Assembly: GCF_001613405.1 (NCBI RefSeq)
Contig: NZ_BDCH01000008.1
Coordinates: 21,200 to 85,199, forward strand
Reading direction: 5' to 3'
Length of the DNA: 64,000 bases
Source: Nocardia crassostreae
GTDB lineage: Bacteria > Actinomycetota > Actinomycetes > Mycobacteriales > Mycobacteriaceae
The notes below the pieces were generated by a model that was not told the origin of the DNA, ran no database searches, and saw only the letters and a list, made by a program, of their open reading frames with translations. Of the stretch, positions 21,236-32,958 are shown piece after piece (positions within the stretch are counted from its first letter, which is position 1; each line of letters starts with the position of its first letter). Made by a program: the position numbers and the translations under genes.

Positions 21236-22138
21236 TCAGCCGATATCGGAGCTGGCGAGGAGCTGCGGATTGCCCGTCGTGCAGCCTGCTCCCAGGACGG
21301 CGGCGGTGATCGTGGGGGCTTCCGGTCCGGCGAGCAGGACCAGGACCGCTTTCTGGCCGGAGTAGGTGACGTTGCGGGAGCCGAGGAGGGGGCGGTCCAG
21401 GTCGGTGGCGCGTAGGCAGTCGGTGAGGGCGTCGCCTTCGGCCAGGGGGCCGGTGATGTCGTGGCGGCCCATGGCGGTGAGTACGTCGGTGTGGGGTAGA
21501 TCGGCGGCCAGTTGGAAGTCGGCGGCGGGGACGGGGGTGGGGGCGACCTCGCGGGAGCGGATGGCGTCGACGGCCACCACGGCGCCCGCCAGGAGGGCGA
21601 CGGCGGCCGCGGCGGCGGTGAGCCAGCGCAGGCGGCGGGCGGTGCGTTCGTCGAATCGCGGTGGCTCGGGGGCGAATTCCGGATCGTAGGGTTCGTCGTC
21701 GAGGGCCCGGAAGTCGAGTTGCCCGGTATCGGCCAGCGCATTGGTGAGGGCGGGCATGGGCGCGGTGGGGGGCGGGGCCGGATGGGTGGAGCGGTTGGGG
21801 GCGCGGAACTGGTGCACGGTGCCGACCTGCTGTTCTCCGGTGGCGGTGAGGTCGGCGGTGACCAGATCGTCGATCATCCGCTCGAGTTTGGCCGCCACGG
21901 CCGGGGGCATGGGGTGGGCGATGGATTCGTCGCGGGCCAGGTCGTGCAGGCGGGTGTTCACCCGATCGAGCGAGGCCAGGTAGTGTATGGCGGCCGGATC
22001 GCGGCGGACCGCGGACCACAGCCGCTCGGACAACTCCGCCGGAATGTTCCCGGCGTGCAGATCGGCGAGCAGTTCGGGGGAGAACGGCGGGCCGGAGATC
22101 GTCCCGGCCGCCATCGCTCCTCCTGCGTTCTCGTCCAT
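21236..22138 (-). CDS. rsmA: Membrane anti-sigma factor for SigM (RsmA type)
   Basis: The 300-aa protein has a cytoplasmic N-terminal half (helical, with LHAGNIPAELSERLWSAVRRDP), one membrane span (about 172-190; LTAAAAAVALLAGAVVAVDAI) and an extracytoplasmic domain of about 110 residues. It lies 30 bp downstream of sigM, the position of Rv3912, shown in mycobacteria to antagonise SigM. It lacks a clear HxxxCxxC zinc motif. The partner assignment is from context. Confidence 0.78.
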   Translation of the reverse strand: MDENAGGAMAAGTISGPPFSPELLADLHAGNIPAELSERLWSAVRRDPAAIHYLASLDRVNTRLHDLARDESIAHPMPPAVAAKLERMIDDLVTADLTATGEQQVGTVHQFRAPNRSTHPAPPPTAPMPALTNALADTGQLDFRALDDEPYDPEFAPEPPRFDERTARRLRWLTAAAAAVALLAGAVVAVDAIRSREVAPTPVPAADFQLAADLPHTDVLTAMGRHDITGPLAEGDALTDCLRATDLDRPLLGSRNVTYSGQKAVLVLLAGPEAPTITAAVLGAGCTTGNPQLLASSDIG

Positions 22139-22168
22139 CGCCCCTCCAGATCGGGTCCGATAAGGAAT

Positions 22169-22741
22169 TCAGCTGTACATGGAATTCAAGTGTGCTTCGA
22201 GGCGCTGGCGGCCGCGGGCGCACCGGCTCTTGACGGTTCCCACCGGAACTCCCAGGAGCGCAGCGGCATCCGCGACCGAATAACCCTCCAGTTCCACGGC
22301 GACCAGTGCGCTGCGCTGTTCGGCGGGGAGCGTGAACAGTGCGGCGTCGACGATCAGCGTGGTTTCCAGGTCCGCGAAATCGTCGCGGGCGTAAGGGCGT
22401 TCGGCTAGCGACTCTGCGGGCAACGTTACCGTGTGCCGGGTCTTGTTGTGGCGTATCCGATCCAGGCACGCGTTCACGACTATGCGGTGTAACCAGGTGC
22501 GGACCTCGGCATCGCCGCGATAGGAGGTGGCGCCGCGATGGGCGGACAACAGCGCGTCCTGCAGAGCGTCGGCGGCGTCCTCGGGGGCGCGGCACACGCG
22601 CAGGGCGGTCTGCCAGAGGTGATCGCGATGACGCCGCAATAGTTCGGCGAACGCGTGCCGCTCGCCGATGGCGTGCGCGGCCAGCAGTTCGCGGTCGGAG
22701 GCTTCGACCGTCGTCGTCCGGTACTCGTTCGCTGCCGACAT
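22169..22741 (-). CDS. sigM: ECF RNA polymerase sigma factor SigM
   Basis: The 190-aa protein has the sigma region 2 core (EDAADALQDALLSAHRGA...YRGDAEVRTWLHRIVVNACLDRIR) and region 4 helix-turn-helix (LEGYSVADAAALLGVPVGTVKSRCARGRQRL), with no sigma 1 or 3. Its place between murJ and the anti-sigma gene/trxBA matches mycobacterial sigM (Rv3911). AGGGG lies 5-6 nt before ATG 22741. A sigma-70-type promoter precedes it. Confidence 0.93.
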   Translation of the reverse strand: MSAANEYRTTTVEASDRELLAAHAIGERHAFAELLRRHRDHLWQTALRVCRAPEDAADALQDALLSAHRGATSYRGDAEVRTWLHRIVVNACLDRIRHNKTRHTVTLPAESLAERPYARDDFADLETTLIVDAALFTLPAEQRSALVAVELEGYSVADAAALLGVPVGTVKSRCARGRQRLEAHLNSMYS

Positions 22742-22832
22742 ACAACCCCTAGGACGGGCGCTGCTTCATTGCGTGAAAAACCAGGACCGGAGACGCGGAT
22801 CCTGGGCGGTCCCCTACGAAGAAATCGGCAAG

Positions 22833-22862
22833 ATCATATCGAGGATAACGATTCGGTAGCAA
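22833..22862 (-). promoter_or_regulatory. Probable sigma-70 promoter of sigM
   Basis: Read on the minus strand, TTGCTA (22862-22857) and TATGAT (22838-22833) are 18 nt apart, about 90 bp before the sigM start. It lies inside the 175-bp gap after murJ, so sigM can be transcribed independently of the upstream operon. Confidence 0.55.
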
Positions 22863-22916
22863 TGGATTGGCCCAGAAAAGTGCAGCTAGCGGGGCTGCAT
22901 CGGGCGAACCGGACTA

Positions 22917-25900
22917 CTAGGGCGAGGCTTCGAAGCGCACTTCGGCAATGGCCGACTGGAACTGTCCCCCGTTGTTACCCAGAGCCGTGATCCAGACCAG
23001 TACATAGCGGGCGGGCTGATCGGCCTTCACCGTGATCTCGGTGAGCCCGTCGCCGAGGGTCGCCGACCCGATCAGCTGTGTCTGATCGAGGGTCGGCGAG
23101 GCGGTCGGCGAGGTGCGGATCTCGACCTGGGTGCCCGGCGCGGGCGAGTCGATGATCACCTTGGTGAGCTTGGACGGGCTGCCCAGCGTGGCCAGCACCC
23201 CCACGCCCTTCTTGAGCGCGGGGAACTGCTGGAAGTATGCGTCGGTGCGCCACACCGTGCTGGGGTTGTTGTCCAGCACGGCGCCGATGCTGCCGACATT
23301 GTCGGGCGTGCCCTCCGGCGAGAACACCATGGCCCCGGTCACCGGCACCGGCACGCCGCCCGCCGCGACCGCGGACGGGGAGGTCTCGGCCGGGCTGCTG
23401 CCGGGCACGGCCGGGGCCGAACTGGAGGTGGTCAGGCCGATATTGCGCTGCTCGTTGAGCGGTTCGCTGGAGGTGCCGGGCGCGAAAACGCTCAGCAGCC
23501 ACCAGATGATGACGCCCACCACCAGCGCGGCCAGTACGCCGAGCCCGACCAGGATCCACATCATCCGCTGCGAGCGTTCCTTCTCGGCGGCGAGCAGTTC
23601 CGGATCGGCCAGGGTCTCGTCCGGCGCGCTCGGGGGCCGTTGGCCCAGTCGCAGCACCGGAATGAAATCGGTCTTCTGGTCCACCACCGACGCCTGTTCC
23701 AGCACGTGCTGGACGGTCGCGGCGGTGCGCACGCCCTTATTGGATTCCAGCGAGCGCACCGCGACAGCGGAGATCTCGAAGGGCACCTCGGGCCGAATCG
23801 TTCTGAGCTCCACCGGCGTTCCGTCCGGCCCGAAATCTGCTAGGGGCAGTCCGCCCACGGTGGCCGCGCTGCCGGTCAGTCCGCCGGTGCGGATCGGCCA
23901 GTGCGCGGTGATGAGCGCGTAGAGCATGGCGCCCAGGCCGCGCACATCCGATTGCGCGTCGGAGTCCGACAGCGTGCCCGGGAAGGCGAGCACGGCATCG
24001 CCGGTGGCGCTGATGCGCACCCGGTCCGGATGGTCGATGGACAGCGATCCGCCGCCGCGGTGCGCCATTTCGGCCGCCGCCGCCAGCGCCCGGATGGCGC
24101 GCGCCGCGCCGATGGGCGAGGGCACGGTATCGGCCATCTCCTTGAGCGAGCGGCCGGGCGTCCATTCGGCCACCACGATGCCGCCGGAGGAGCCGCGCAC
24201 CACGTCGAGGACGCGGGCCAGGCCCGGCGAGTTGATCCGGCCCAGGCGCAGGGTGCGGGACAGGATCGCCTGCGGCCCATCGTGTCCGGAGTTGTCGGCG
24301 GCCTTCTGATCGGCGTCGACGAAGGTGAGAGCGACCTCGCGGTCGAGTTTCACATCCAGGGCCTGCCAGAACCTCAACCCGCGCGCACCGCCGTGACCGG
24401 CCAGCAGCCGGTAGCGGCCACCCGCCACCGAGGCGCCCGGAATCAGCTTGGGGCCGCGCTGGATTCGCTTGGTCGACTCCACCCGCATGGGCGGCATCAT
24501 GGGCGAAACCGCCTCGTAGACGCCGGTTTCCGGACCACCGGTCGCGGGCTCGTCGTCCTCCGGTAGGTGCTCCGGTTCCCCGTGCTCGCCGGGATCCGCG
24601 GGACCGCTCGCGCCCCGGCCGACGGATTCGGGCGCGCCGCCCGGCTTTCCGGCTGCCGGAGGGGTATCCGTGGAGAGCCCGCCGCCCGCGGTCGCTGAAG
24701 ATTCGGCGGCCGGGACACCGCCCGCCGCTTCGTCGCTCACCCTCGCTCCTCCTTCGCCGTGGTGTGTCGAAGACCGATAATTCGGGGCCGCAACCGGTTC
24801 GCCGGCATCCGACGGCGTGCGGGCACCGGCATCCGCGCGGGTGCCGGAGGCGCCGGATCCGGCGGTTGCGCTTCTCTGCGGAACAGGGTACGGGAACTCG
24901 CCCGTGCCGGTGATGTCAACCGCATCGGGTCGGATAACGGGCAGCACCATGGTCTGCGCGTCGAGATACGGATCGAAGCGGTAGTAGTACGGTGCGGCAC
25001 GCAGATCCGGCTTCGGCAGCAGCGTGGTTTCGTGCAGGTCCTCGATCGGCTCGCCGTCGAGACCCAGATCGGGCTTGGGCGGCGTGATGCCCAGGCGGCG
25101 GGAGATGGCGACGGTGATGGCCACGATCTCCGGAATGCCCGCCAGGCGCATGAGCCCGAAGGCGACGGTGAACATGACGATGGCGTCGATGCCGACCCGG
25201 ATGAACGAGCCGATGCCGCCGAAGGATTCCGACAGGCGGTCCAGCCCGATCACGGTGTCGGCGATGAGCATGACCGCGCCACCCGCCAGGGCGGCCAGGA
25301 CGACGCGGGTGACGGTCTGGCCGACATTGGCCATGTGCAGATCGCCGAGGCTGCGGTGCAGCAACCAGCCGCCGATCACCGCGCCGGTGACGTAGCCGAG
25401 GCCATTGGCAACGCCGAGCGCGATCACCACGTGCTCGGCGGACACGAACGTCGGTGCCAGTACCGAGAGCAGGGTCTTGACGGCAGTGATGCCGAGGACG
25501 ATCCAGGTTGGCGTCCAAGCCTGCTCGCGTGCGTAGAACACCCGCAGATGAATCAGCATCAGCGAGTACGGAATCAGAGTGAATGCCGACCATGACACCG
25601 CCTCGCCGAGGCGTCCGGCGCTGTCGGTGAACCGGCCGTAGCCGAGCAGGGCCTCACCGACCTGCGGTCCGGCGAAGGTCAGGAAGGTGACCACCGGGAC
25701 CAGCGCGATCATGGTGAGACGGGTGGCGGTGCCGAGATCGTCCACCACGGCCGGAGTGTCGTCTGCGGCGGCATTGCGGCTCAGGCGCGGCATGATGGCC
25801 GTCAGCAGGGTCACGCCCAGCACGCCGTACGGCAATTGCAGCAGCAGCCAGGCATTTTGGTAGATGGCCGGTCCGGCGAGGTCGTGGCTGGACGAGACAT

Positions 25901-27380
25901 TGGTAGCCACGATGAACCCGATCTGGCTGATCAGGACGTACAGGATGATGGCTGCGGCCATTCCGGCGAACTGCTTGAGCCGCGCGTCGATGCCCCACAG
26001 CGGCCGCAGGTCGATGCCCTCGCGGCGGATGGCGGGTACCAGGCTGACCGCTTGGACGATCACGCCGAGGGTTACGCCGATGCCCAGCACCAGCAGTTTT
26101 GGCTCGCTCATGCGGACCGGGTCGAGGGTGATCTCGCCCGGGGTCAGCGCATAGAAGATAAGGACGGTCAGGACCACGATGTTGTTCAGCACTGGTGCCC
26201 ATGCGCCGGGCTTGAACACACCATGCGTGTTGAGGATGGCCATCAGCAGCGCCGACATGCCGTAGAAGACGATGGCGGGCAGCAGCAGGAAAGTCAGCGC
26301 GGTGGTCAGCTGCGTGCTGACCTGGCCATCCTCGGACAGGAAGATGTGTGTGGTGAGCACAGGCGCCGCGGCGGTCGCCAGGATGGTGCCGATCGCGAGC
26401 ACGGTGAATGCGACGGTGAAGAGTCGCCGCACGAAGGCGGCACCACCATCGGCGTCTTCCTTCTCCGCGCGAACCAGAGTCGGGACGACGATCGCCGTGA
26501 GCACCGCGCCGAGCAGGAATTCCGAGATCATCATCGGAATCGTGTTGGCAACCGTGAAGGCCGAGGCGATGGCAGGGCCGAGCACCGCGAGCAGCAGCAG
26601 CTGTTTACCGAAACCGGTGATCCGGCTGATCAGCGTCGCGATGGCGATGGATCCGGTGTCGCGGACCAGCTTGGACTTCGAATTCTCGGCCCTCGCGGGC
26701 GCTTTCGCCCGCTGCGCCGTGGTCGTCGCCCCGGGCAGCTTGCGCGGTACGGGTTGCCGCTGCGGATTCGACATCGGAGGTGTCGGGTAGCGCTGCGGTC
26801 CCGGTCCGGGGGTCCGGTGCTGGTCCTGCGGTCTGCGATGTCCCCAGTGGTATCGCTCTTCGGGCTCCGGCGGGGCCGGTCGCTGGGGTCGCTGGGGCGG
26901 CATGGGGCGCTGCGGCGCTCCATGCCGCTGCATGATGGGCCCGGATTCGGAGGGGCGCGGTCCCCGCGCCGGTGGCGGACCGGACGGTTGACCCGATGGC
27001 GGGCGCCCGGGGGTCCCGTACGGATTTCCGGGCGGCGCTGGCGGAACGTTCCCGCGCGGGCCGGGTCCCTGCGGTCCGGGCCGGGATACGCCCGGAACCG
27101 GCCTGCCCGCACGGGGTCCCGGTTGCGGACCACCCGGTCCTGGTTGCGGACCACCCGGTCCTGGTTGCGGTCGGCCCTCTCCGGGTTGCAGTGGTTCCTC
27201 CCCTGGTTGCGGTGGACGCGGTCCGGGCTGTGGTCTCCGGGCGGGTTGCGGTCGCTGCCGCGGCCCTGGTTGAGGTGTCACGCCGCGTTCCCAGGGCGCG
27301 GAGGGCGCCCGGCGCGGTGGCGGCCCGTCGCTGCCTTCGGGTCGGCCGGATGAGCGTGGGCCGTCGCCGTACTCGCTCAT
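22917..27380 (-). CDS. murJ: MurJ lipid II flippase fused to a pseudokinase and an extracellular domain
   Basis: MurJ flips lipid II across the membrane for peptidoglycan assembly. The 1487-aa product has an unusually long Pro/Gly/Gln-rich cytoplasmic N-terminus (about 1-230), the multi-helix MviN/MurJ core (about 235-770, from LVRDTGSIAIATLISRITGFGKQ), a linker, and a pseudokinase domain (about 1000-1250; PGASVAGGRYRLLAGHGG...LDREVALTFVDAD). A single span follows (MMWILVGLGVLAALVVGVIIWWLL), then a C-terminal discoidin-like domain. This matches Rv3910, whose pseudokinase recruits FhaA after PknB phosphorylation. The start overlaps the upstream stop (GTGATG). Confidence 0.95.
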   Translation of the reverse strand: MSEYGDGPRSSGRPEGSDGPPPRRAPSAPWERGVTPQPGPRQRPQPARRPQPGPRPPQPGEEPLQPGEGRPQPGPGGPQPGPGGPQPGPRAGRPVPGVSRPGPQGPGPRGNVPPAPPGNPYGTPGRPPSGQPSGPPPARGPRPSESGPIMQRHGAPQRPMPPQRPQRPAPPEPEERYHWGHRRPQDQHRTPGPGPQRYPTPPMSNPQRQPVPRKLPGATTTAQRAKAPARAENSKSKLVRDTGSIAIATLISRITGFGKQLLLLAVLGPAIASAFTVANTIPMMISEFLLGAVLTAIVVPTLVRAEKEDADGGAAFVRRLFTVAFTVLAIGTILATAAAPVLTTHIFLSEDGQVSTQLTTALTFLLLPAIVFYGMSALLMAILNTHGVFKPGAWAPVLNNIVVLTVLIFYALTPGEITLDPVRMSEPKLLVLGIGVTLGVIVQAVSLVPAIRREGIDLRPLWGIDARLKQFAGMAAAIILYVLISQIGFIVATNVSSSHDLAGPAIYQNAWLLLQLPYGVLGVTLLTAIMPRLSRNAAADDTPAVVDDLGTATRLTMIALVPVVTFLTFAGPQVGEALLGYGRFTDSAGRLGEAVSWSAFTLIPYSLMLIHLRVFYAREQAWTPTWIVLGITAVKTLLSVLAPTFVSAEHVVIALGVANGLGYVTGAVIGGWLLHRSLGDLHMANVGQTVTRVVLAALAGGAVMLIADTVIGLDRLSESFGGIGSFIRVGIDAIVMFTVAFGLMRLAGIPEIVAITVAISRRLGITPPKPDLGLDGEPIEDLHETTLLPKPDLRAAPYYYRFDPYLDAQTMVLPVIRPDAVDITGTGEFPYPVPQRSATAGSGASGTRADAGARTPSDAGEPVAAPNYRSSTHHGEGGARVSDEAAGGVPAAESSATAGGGLSTDTPPAAGKPGGAPESVGRGASGPADPGEHGEPEHLPEDDEPATGGPETGVYEAVSPMMPPMRVESTKRIQRGPKLIPGASVAGGRYRLLAGHGGARGLRFWQALDVKLDREVALTFVDADQKAADNSGHDGPQAILSRTLRLGRINSPGLARVLDVVRGSSGGIVVAEWTPGRSLKEMADTVPSPIGAARAIRALAAAAEMAHRGGGSLSIDHPDRVRISATGDAVLAFPGTLSDSDAQSDVRGLGAMLYALITAHWPIRTGGLTGSAATVGGLPLADFGPDGTPVELRTIRPEVPFEISAVAVRSLESNKGVRTAATVQHVLEQASVVDQKTDFIPVLRLGQRPPSAPDETLADPELLAAEKERSQRMMWILVGLGVLAALVVGVIIWWLLSVFAPGTSSEPLNEQRNIGLTTSSSAPAVPGSSPAETSPSAVAAGGVPVPVTGAMVFSPEGTPDNVGSIGAVLDNNPSTVWRTDAYFQQFPALKKGVGVLATLGSPSKLTKVIIDSPAPGTQVEIRTSPTASPTLDQTQLIGSATLGDGLTEITVKADQPARYVLVWITALGNNGGQFQSAIAEVRFEASP
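27121..27171 (-). repeat. 21-bp tandem repeat in the murJ 5' region
   Basis: The plus-strand unit GGTTGCGGACCACCCGGTCCT occurs at 27121-27141 and 27142-27162, followed by a partial third copy. It encodes a 7-residue Gly/Pro/Gln repeat in the disordered MurJ N-terminus and is a likely site of length variation between strains. Confidence 0.8.
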
Positions 27381-29947
27381 CACGCCTCCTTTCGCAGCTC
27401 GCGTTTCCGCGCGCGCCGGAACCGGTTGACCCGGCGTCGGGTCTCCGGGTCGAAACCCTCATCGGCCGGGTCGGATTGGCCGCGGAAGCGGTGCCACAGC
27501 CGACGACCGGCCAGCAGGAGCAGCAGTGCGCCCGCGCACGCGGTAATTATTGCCAACACTTGACCGTAGGCGTTGGATCGCACCGATACCGATACGGCAT
27601 TGCCGAGCGGCACCCCGTCGGGTGTGGTAAGTGCGATGGGGATCACCAGATTCCGGCTGTCCGACACTTCGGTCGGTATCTGGAAGGACCGGGTGCCCTT
27701 GGCCGGTAATACTTCCTCGCCGATATCTGCGATCTTCGTCTCGGCGGGCGCGCTGATCCGGAATTTCACCCGGATGGCGACGGGCAGGTCGTTGCGGGCC
27801 ACCAGCAGCAGCGGGCTCTGTTCGGAGGCGAGGGTGTAGACGCCGCCGGGCGGCAGCACCGTCACCGAGCCGAAGAGGTCGGTCAGGGTGCGGGTGGTCT
27901 GATCGATCCGGCGTTGCGCGGTGGTGTCGGGCCCGCTGGATGCGGCCCGGCGATCGGACAGGGTGAGCGCCCGGATCAGATCGTCGCGCAGGGGATTGAG
28001 GAAGGCGCGCGGGCCCAGTTCCTGTTGCGGCACCTCGACCAGAGCGTTCATCAGTTCGGTAATGCGATGCGCCTGCTGCCGGACGGGTTCGGCGAAGTGC
28101 GCGGGCACCGCCTCATCGGCGGCCTGGGGTAAATAGTCCAGATCGTAGGGCTGCGGATCCGGCGGCTGGGCCAGCAGATCCGCGAAGGCGCGCGGGGTGG
28201 CGAGATTATTGCGGAAGAGCAGGTCGAGCTGGCCGAGCAGGGCGGTGGCCTCGTCCCGGTTGGCGCCCCACTGCTGCGGCGGCATGAGCAGGGCCGAGCG
28301 CGGCCGGTCGGGCTGGGCATCGAGCGCGCTCCAGGAGATGGCGCCGAGCGCGTCCTGCAGCCGGGCGGCGCGGGAGTCGTTGGTGACGTCGTAGTGCACC
28401 GTCTCCGGGGTGAACGGCGGGGTCGGCGGGTGCGAGCCGACGGCGGCGAGCGCGGTGGCGGACCAGATGTCGAAGGTGGCGGCCCGTAGTTCCGGCGCGG
28501 CGGGCGGCGGCGTGCCGTCGGTGGCGGGCGCCGGGCCGGTAATGCCCGCCAGCCGCACCACATCCGGGTACACCGGATCGGCGGGCTCGCCGGGGACCTT
28601 GGCGGCGGTGAGGTTCGACGTCGCCTCGCCCTGGCCGATCGCATTACCGGCCAGCACGGTGGTGGTGAAGCCGTGCGCGGCGAAGAGCGCGGCCGCCTCG
28701 TCGTCGATGGTCCCGGCGTCGGGAACGGCCACCCCGCGCACGGATTTCACCGACAGCAGCGAATCCACCAGGTCCGCGGGCCCGTTGAGCGCCCGGTCGG
28801 CCAGGGTGACATCGCCGACCGCGGCCAGCGCCGTCGGGTCGACCTGCGCGAACGGCAGGGCCACCACGCACATTCGGGAGGCCGTGGCGCGCAGTCGTTC
28901 CAGCCATTCGGTGGCGGCGCGGGCCCCGCCGCCCGCGCGGGTGGGCCCGTCCGGATCCGAGGGGCTGGCCAGCACCCGATAGCCGTTCACCATGTCGGAC
29001 ACCGTGATCAGCAGGTCCGGGTCGATGGCCAGGCACAGCGCGCCGCTCAGATTGCGATCGCGTCCGGTGCCCGGTTCGAGCGCGCTCTCGAGGGCGGAGA
29101 GCAGTTGGTCGAGCCGCCCGCCCGAGGTGAGCGAGGCGGCCAGATCGTCATCGGTGAGCAGGGCCTGCCCGTCGGGGGATCCGGGTCGCCCGGCCACCAG
29201 CCGCGGCCGGTCGGCCAGCGGCCACAGCATGGTGGTGGCCACCGGCGCGCTGGGCGGGGGCGTCGCCGGAACGGGCTGCGCACCAGGATCTTTCGGATCG
29301 GCCGCGGGCGGCGGCACGCCGAGCACCGGGAGCAGGAAGCGGGCGTCGTCGAGGCGGGCCTGGCTGCCGTAGGCGGGTTCGCCGTTGACATTGAGCAGCA
29401 GCGGGTAGACACCCGGATCGGTGATGTCGAGCGCGGAGATCTCGCCGGGCAGATCGGCGGCGGAGTGCAGGGCGACGGTGAGGCTGAACTGTTTTCGCTG
29501 CCCGGGCGTCAATTTCTCGGCAATGTCCTGGAATTTGCCGGTGACGTCGTAGTTGATCTGATCCAGGCGCAGGGTGGAGCGCAGCCTGCTCGGCGTCGAG
29601 ACGGCGGCGGCGCGCTGGATGCGCACGCTGATATCCGAGACCGGGCGATCGCCGATATTGGTGACGGTGCCCGACACCACGAAGTACGGATCGCTGGCCG
29701 CGGTAATGGTCGTCGGCGTCACCGAATCCAGGGACATCTTCAGGAATTTCGGCCCGGACTGCTGGCCGCTGCCATTGCCCGAGCCATTGCCGGTGGGTTG
29801 CGCCACCGCGAGCGGCGGGCACACGGTCAAAACGGTCAGCACCACCGCGACCAGGGACAGCATCCAGCGGTGCAGAGTCCCCTCGGTCCGAGTCGAGTGT
29901 GCCGCCGCGGTGTCCCCGTCAGGATGCCAAGACCCCGCACGCGTCAT
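27380..29947 (-). CDS. DUF6049 membrane-anchored extracytoplasmic protein (Rv3909 type)
   Basis: The 855-aa protein has an N-terminal signal-anchor ([22 protein letters not shown]), a large Ala/Pro-rich outside domain including an NEW3-like beta region ([23 protein letters not shown]), and a C-terminal span ([18 protein letters not shown]) with a basic tail. It sits between mutT4 and murJ as Rv3909 does, overlapping both neighbours by 1-4 bp, which suggests translational coupling. Function is unknown; a role in cell envelope assembly with MurJ is inference. Confidence 0.82.
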   Translation of the reverse strand: MTRAGSWHPDGDTAAAHSTRTEGTLHRWMLSLVAVVLTVLTVCPPLAVAQPTGNGSGNGSGQQSGPKFLKMSLDSVTPTTITAASDPYFVVSGTVTNIGDRPVSDISVRIQRAAAVSTPSRLRSTLRLDQINYDVTGKFQDIAEKLTPGQRKQFSLTVALHSAADLPGEISALDITDPGVYPLLLNVNGEPAYGSQARLDDARFLLPVLGVPPPAADPKDPGAQPVPATPPPSAPVATTMLWPLADRPRLVAGRPGSPDGQALLTDDDLAASLTSGGRLDQLLSALESALEPGTGRDRNLSGALCLAIDPDLLITVSDMVNGYRVLASPSDPDGPTRAGGGARAATEWLERLRATASRMCVVALPFAQVDPTALAAVGDVTLADRALNGPADLVDSLLSVKSVRGVAVPDAGTIDDEAAALFAAHGFTTTVLAGNAIGQGEATSNLTAAKVPGEPADPVYPDVVRLAGITGPAPATDGTPPPAAPELRAATFDIWSATALAAVGSHPPTPPFTPETVHYDVTNDSRAARLQDALGAISWSALDAQPDRPRSALLMPPQQWGANRDEATALLGQLDLLFRNNLATPRAFADLLAQPPDPQPYDLDYLPQAADEAVPAHFAEPVRQQAHRITELMNALVEVPQQELGPRAFLNPLRDDLIRALTLSDRRAASSGPDTTAQRRIDQTTRTLTDLFGSVTVLPPGGVYTLASEQSPLLLVARNDLPVAIRVKFRISAPAETKIADIGEEVLPAKGTRSFQIPTEVSDSRNLVIPIALTTPDGVPLGNAVSVSVRSNAYGQVLAIITACAGALLLLLAGRRLWHRFRGQSDPADEGFDPETRRRVNRFRRARKRELRKEA

Positions 29948-30498
29948 TGTCTGCCGTTCTCCATCCGGTCGATCAGCCGGTTCGCGACTTCGGCCAGCCT
30001 CCGTTCGTCCGCGTAGGCGAGGCGGGAGTCGAGTTCGCTCAAGGGAACCCAGGCCACCTTGGTGACCTCCACGTCGGCGTCGGACAGTTCCCCGCCCAGC
30101 GAGCGCATGAGGTAGTGGTGCACGGTCTTGTGCACGCGGCGGCCCTCGGTGACGAACCAGTAGTCGATGCTGCCGAGTTCGGCGACCACGGTGCCGTGGA
30201 TGCCGGTCTCCTCCTGGACCTCCCGGATGGCGGTCTGCTCGGCGGTCTCCCCCTCTTCGATGTGTCCCTTGGGCAGCGACCACAGCAGGCGGCCGCGGCG
30301 ATCGGTGCGACCGATCAGCGCGGCGCAGCGCTTCTCGCTGGGACCGTCCAGTCCGTCCACCACGAGCCCGCCCGCGGAGGTCTCGCGGACGGTGCGCATG
30401 CGCGGTTTGGCGGCACCACTCTTCGCAGCACCACCGGCCGAACCACCACGGCGCCGGGGCTGGCGACGTCGACTGTTCGCGCGATCGGCCGGGGACAC
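29944..30498 (-). CDS. mutT4: Nudix hydrolase of the MutT4 type
   Basis: The 184-aa protein has a basic N-terminus and a Nudix domain with the full box [23 protein letters not shown] (G-x5-E-x7-REVQEETGI). The Rv3908 (MutT4) position, beside pcnA and before the DUF6049/murJ genes, supports the name; its substrate among damaged or modified nucleotides is not settled. Start GTG 30498; the stop overlaps the next gene's ATG (ATGA). Confidence 0.85.
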   Translation of the reverse strand: MSPADRANSRRRQPRRRGGSAGGAAKSGAAKPRMRTVRETSAGGLVVDGLDGPSEKRCAALIGRTDRRGRLLWSLPKGHIEEGETAEQTAIREVQEETGIHGTVVAELGSIDYWFVTEGRRVHKTVHHYLMRSLGGELSDADVEVTKVAWVPLSELDSRLAYADERRLAEVANRLIDRMENGRQ

Positions 30499-30580
30499 TG
30501 CGCCAGTCTAACGGTGAACCCCCGCCGTACCCGCCCACTGCGGCCGGGTGTGGGTGGGGAAAGGATTTGCCTCACTCAAC

Positions 30581-30594
30581 TAAGCTGCATTTTC
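30581..30594 (+). promoter_or_regulatory. -10 element suggesting a leaderless pcnA transcript
   Basis: TAAGCT (30581-30586) ends 8 nt before the GTG at 30595, so transcription would start at or within a base or two of the start codon. No Shine-Dalgarno lies before that GTG. Leaderless mRNAs are common in mycolata. Confidence 0.4.
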
Positions 30595-32061
<1,467 letters not shown>

Positions 32062-32952
32062 TCAGAAGACGATGAGCGTCGTCCCGGCGACGATGGCCGA
32101 ACGTATCTGAGCCAGATCGAAGGAGCCGGTGAGGCCGGGGATGTCGGCGGCGAAGTGGATGTGCTCGCCCTGTCGTTCGGCGCGCAAGATGCGGATCTGA
32201 TTCGGCATGTCCGTCAAGGGAATCGCCTCCAGCCGGGTCATGCGGCGCGGGGCGCGGACCTTGCGCCAGTGGGCGCTGTGCACCGTGATGTGCAGGACAT
32301 TGTCGGTGATCTCGGCGGCGGCCAGGGCGCGTATGCGCCGTCGGCGATGTTGCGCCAGGATCAGGCCGTCGGGTGCGAGTTCCAGGCGCCAGTCGGGCTG
32401 CCAGGTATTGATCCAATCCAGCAGTGCGGCAACGGAGATGACGCCGGTGAGATCCAGTTGCGCGGTGCGAATCCTGGTCGGGACGCCGGGAATGAGCCGC
32501 ACGTCGTGTGCGATGACGGTGAGTTCCTCGATCGGATGCTCATTCCAATGCAGCCCGGTGAGCACGGTTTTGGTCTGGAAGTTGGCCCCGCGCCTGCGGA
32601 CCTTCAGGGTGTGCAGGGTGGCGCGCAGGTCGTGCCCGAGAACGGTGGCGCTCACCTCCTGCCCGCCGAATTGGCTGAGGATGCCCTCCGACAGCAGTGT
32701 CATGAGCACATCGGGCATGAGGGCGGTGACCGTACCCGCTCCGAAGTCGGCGACCGGATCCAGCCATGCGGTGGTGAAGCTGGTCCATTGCTCCACCCAG
32801 CTCTGATCGAACAGGCGTTTTCCCAGGTCCATGCCCAAGTCCACCGCCCGCAAAGGTGACCAGGCCTTCGGATCGAAATACGTGGCCATGACCCGATCGA
32901 GAGTACTGGCCGTTGGTGACATCTCCGAATACGCCGAAGTGAGCTGGGACAC
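32062..32952 (-). CDS. Conserved hypothetical protein, possibly DUF2993/LmeA-like
   Basis: The 296-aa protein has no signal peptide or membrane span. Its middle and C-terminal parts (NFQTKTVLTGLHWNEHPIEELTVIAHDVRLIP, ALLDWINTWQPDWRLELAPDGLILAQHRRRRIRALAAAE) alternate beta strands in a way that recalls DUF2993 lipid-binding proteins, but I cannot confirm that by eye. It starts at GTG 32952, 6 bp after the epimerase stop, so the two are probably co-transcribed. It converges with pcnA, the stop codons abutting. Confidence 0.6.
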   Translation of the reverse strand: MSQLTSAYSEMSPTASTLDRVMATYFDPKAWSPLRAVDLGMDLGKRLFDQSWVEQWTSFTTAWLDPVADFGAGTVTALMPDVLMTLLSEGILSQFGGQEVSATVLGHDLRATLHTLKVRRRGANFQTKTVLTGLHWNEHPIEELTVIAHDVRLIPGVPTRIRTAQLDLTGVISVAALLDWINTWQPDWRLELAPDGLILAQHRRRRIRALAAAEITDNVLHITVHSAHWRKVRAPRRMTRLEAIPLTDMPNQIRILRAERQGEHIHFAADIPGLTGSFDLAQIRSAIVAGTTLIVF

Positions 32953-32958
32953 TCCCCG

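Noticed and set aside
29948..30538. N-terminal 197-codon extension of the DUF6049 gene
   Set aside because: It is out-of-frame mutT4 sequence; the ATG at 29947 overlaps the mutT4 stop in the usual ATGA fashion and is followed by a signal anchor.
29899..30594. Long N-terminal extension of pcnA
   Set aside because: It is antisense to mutT4 and is absent from known CCA-adding enzymes; starts at 30595 or 30625 give normal length.
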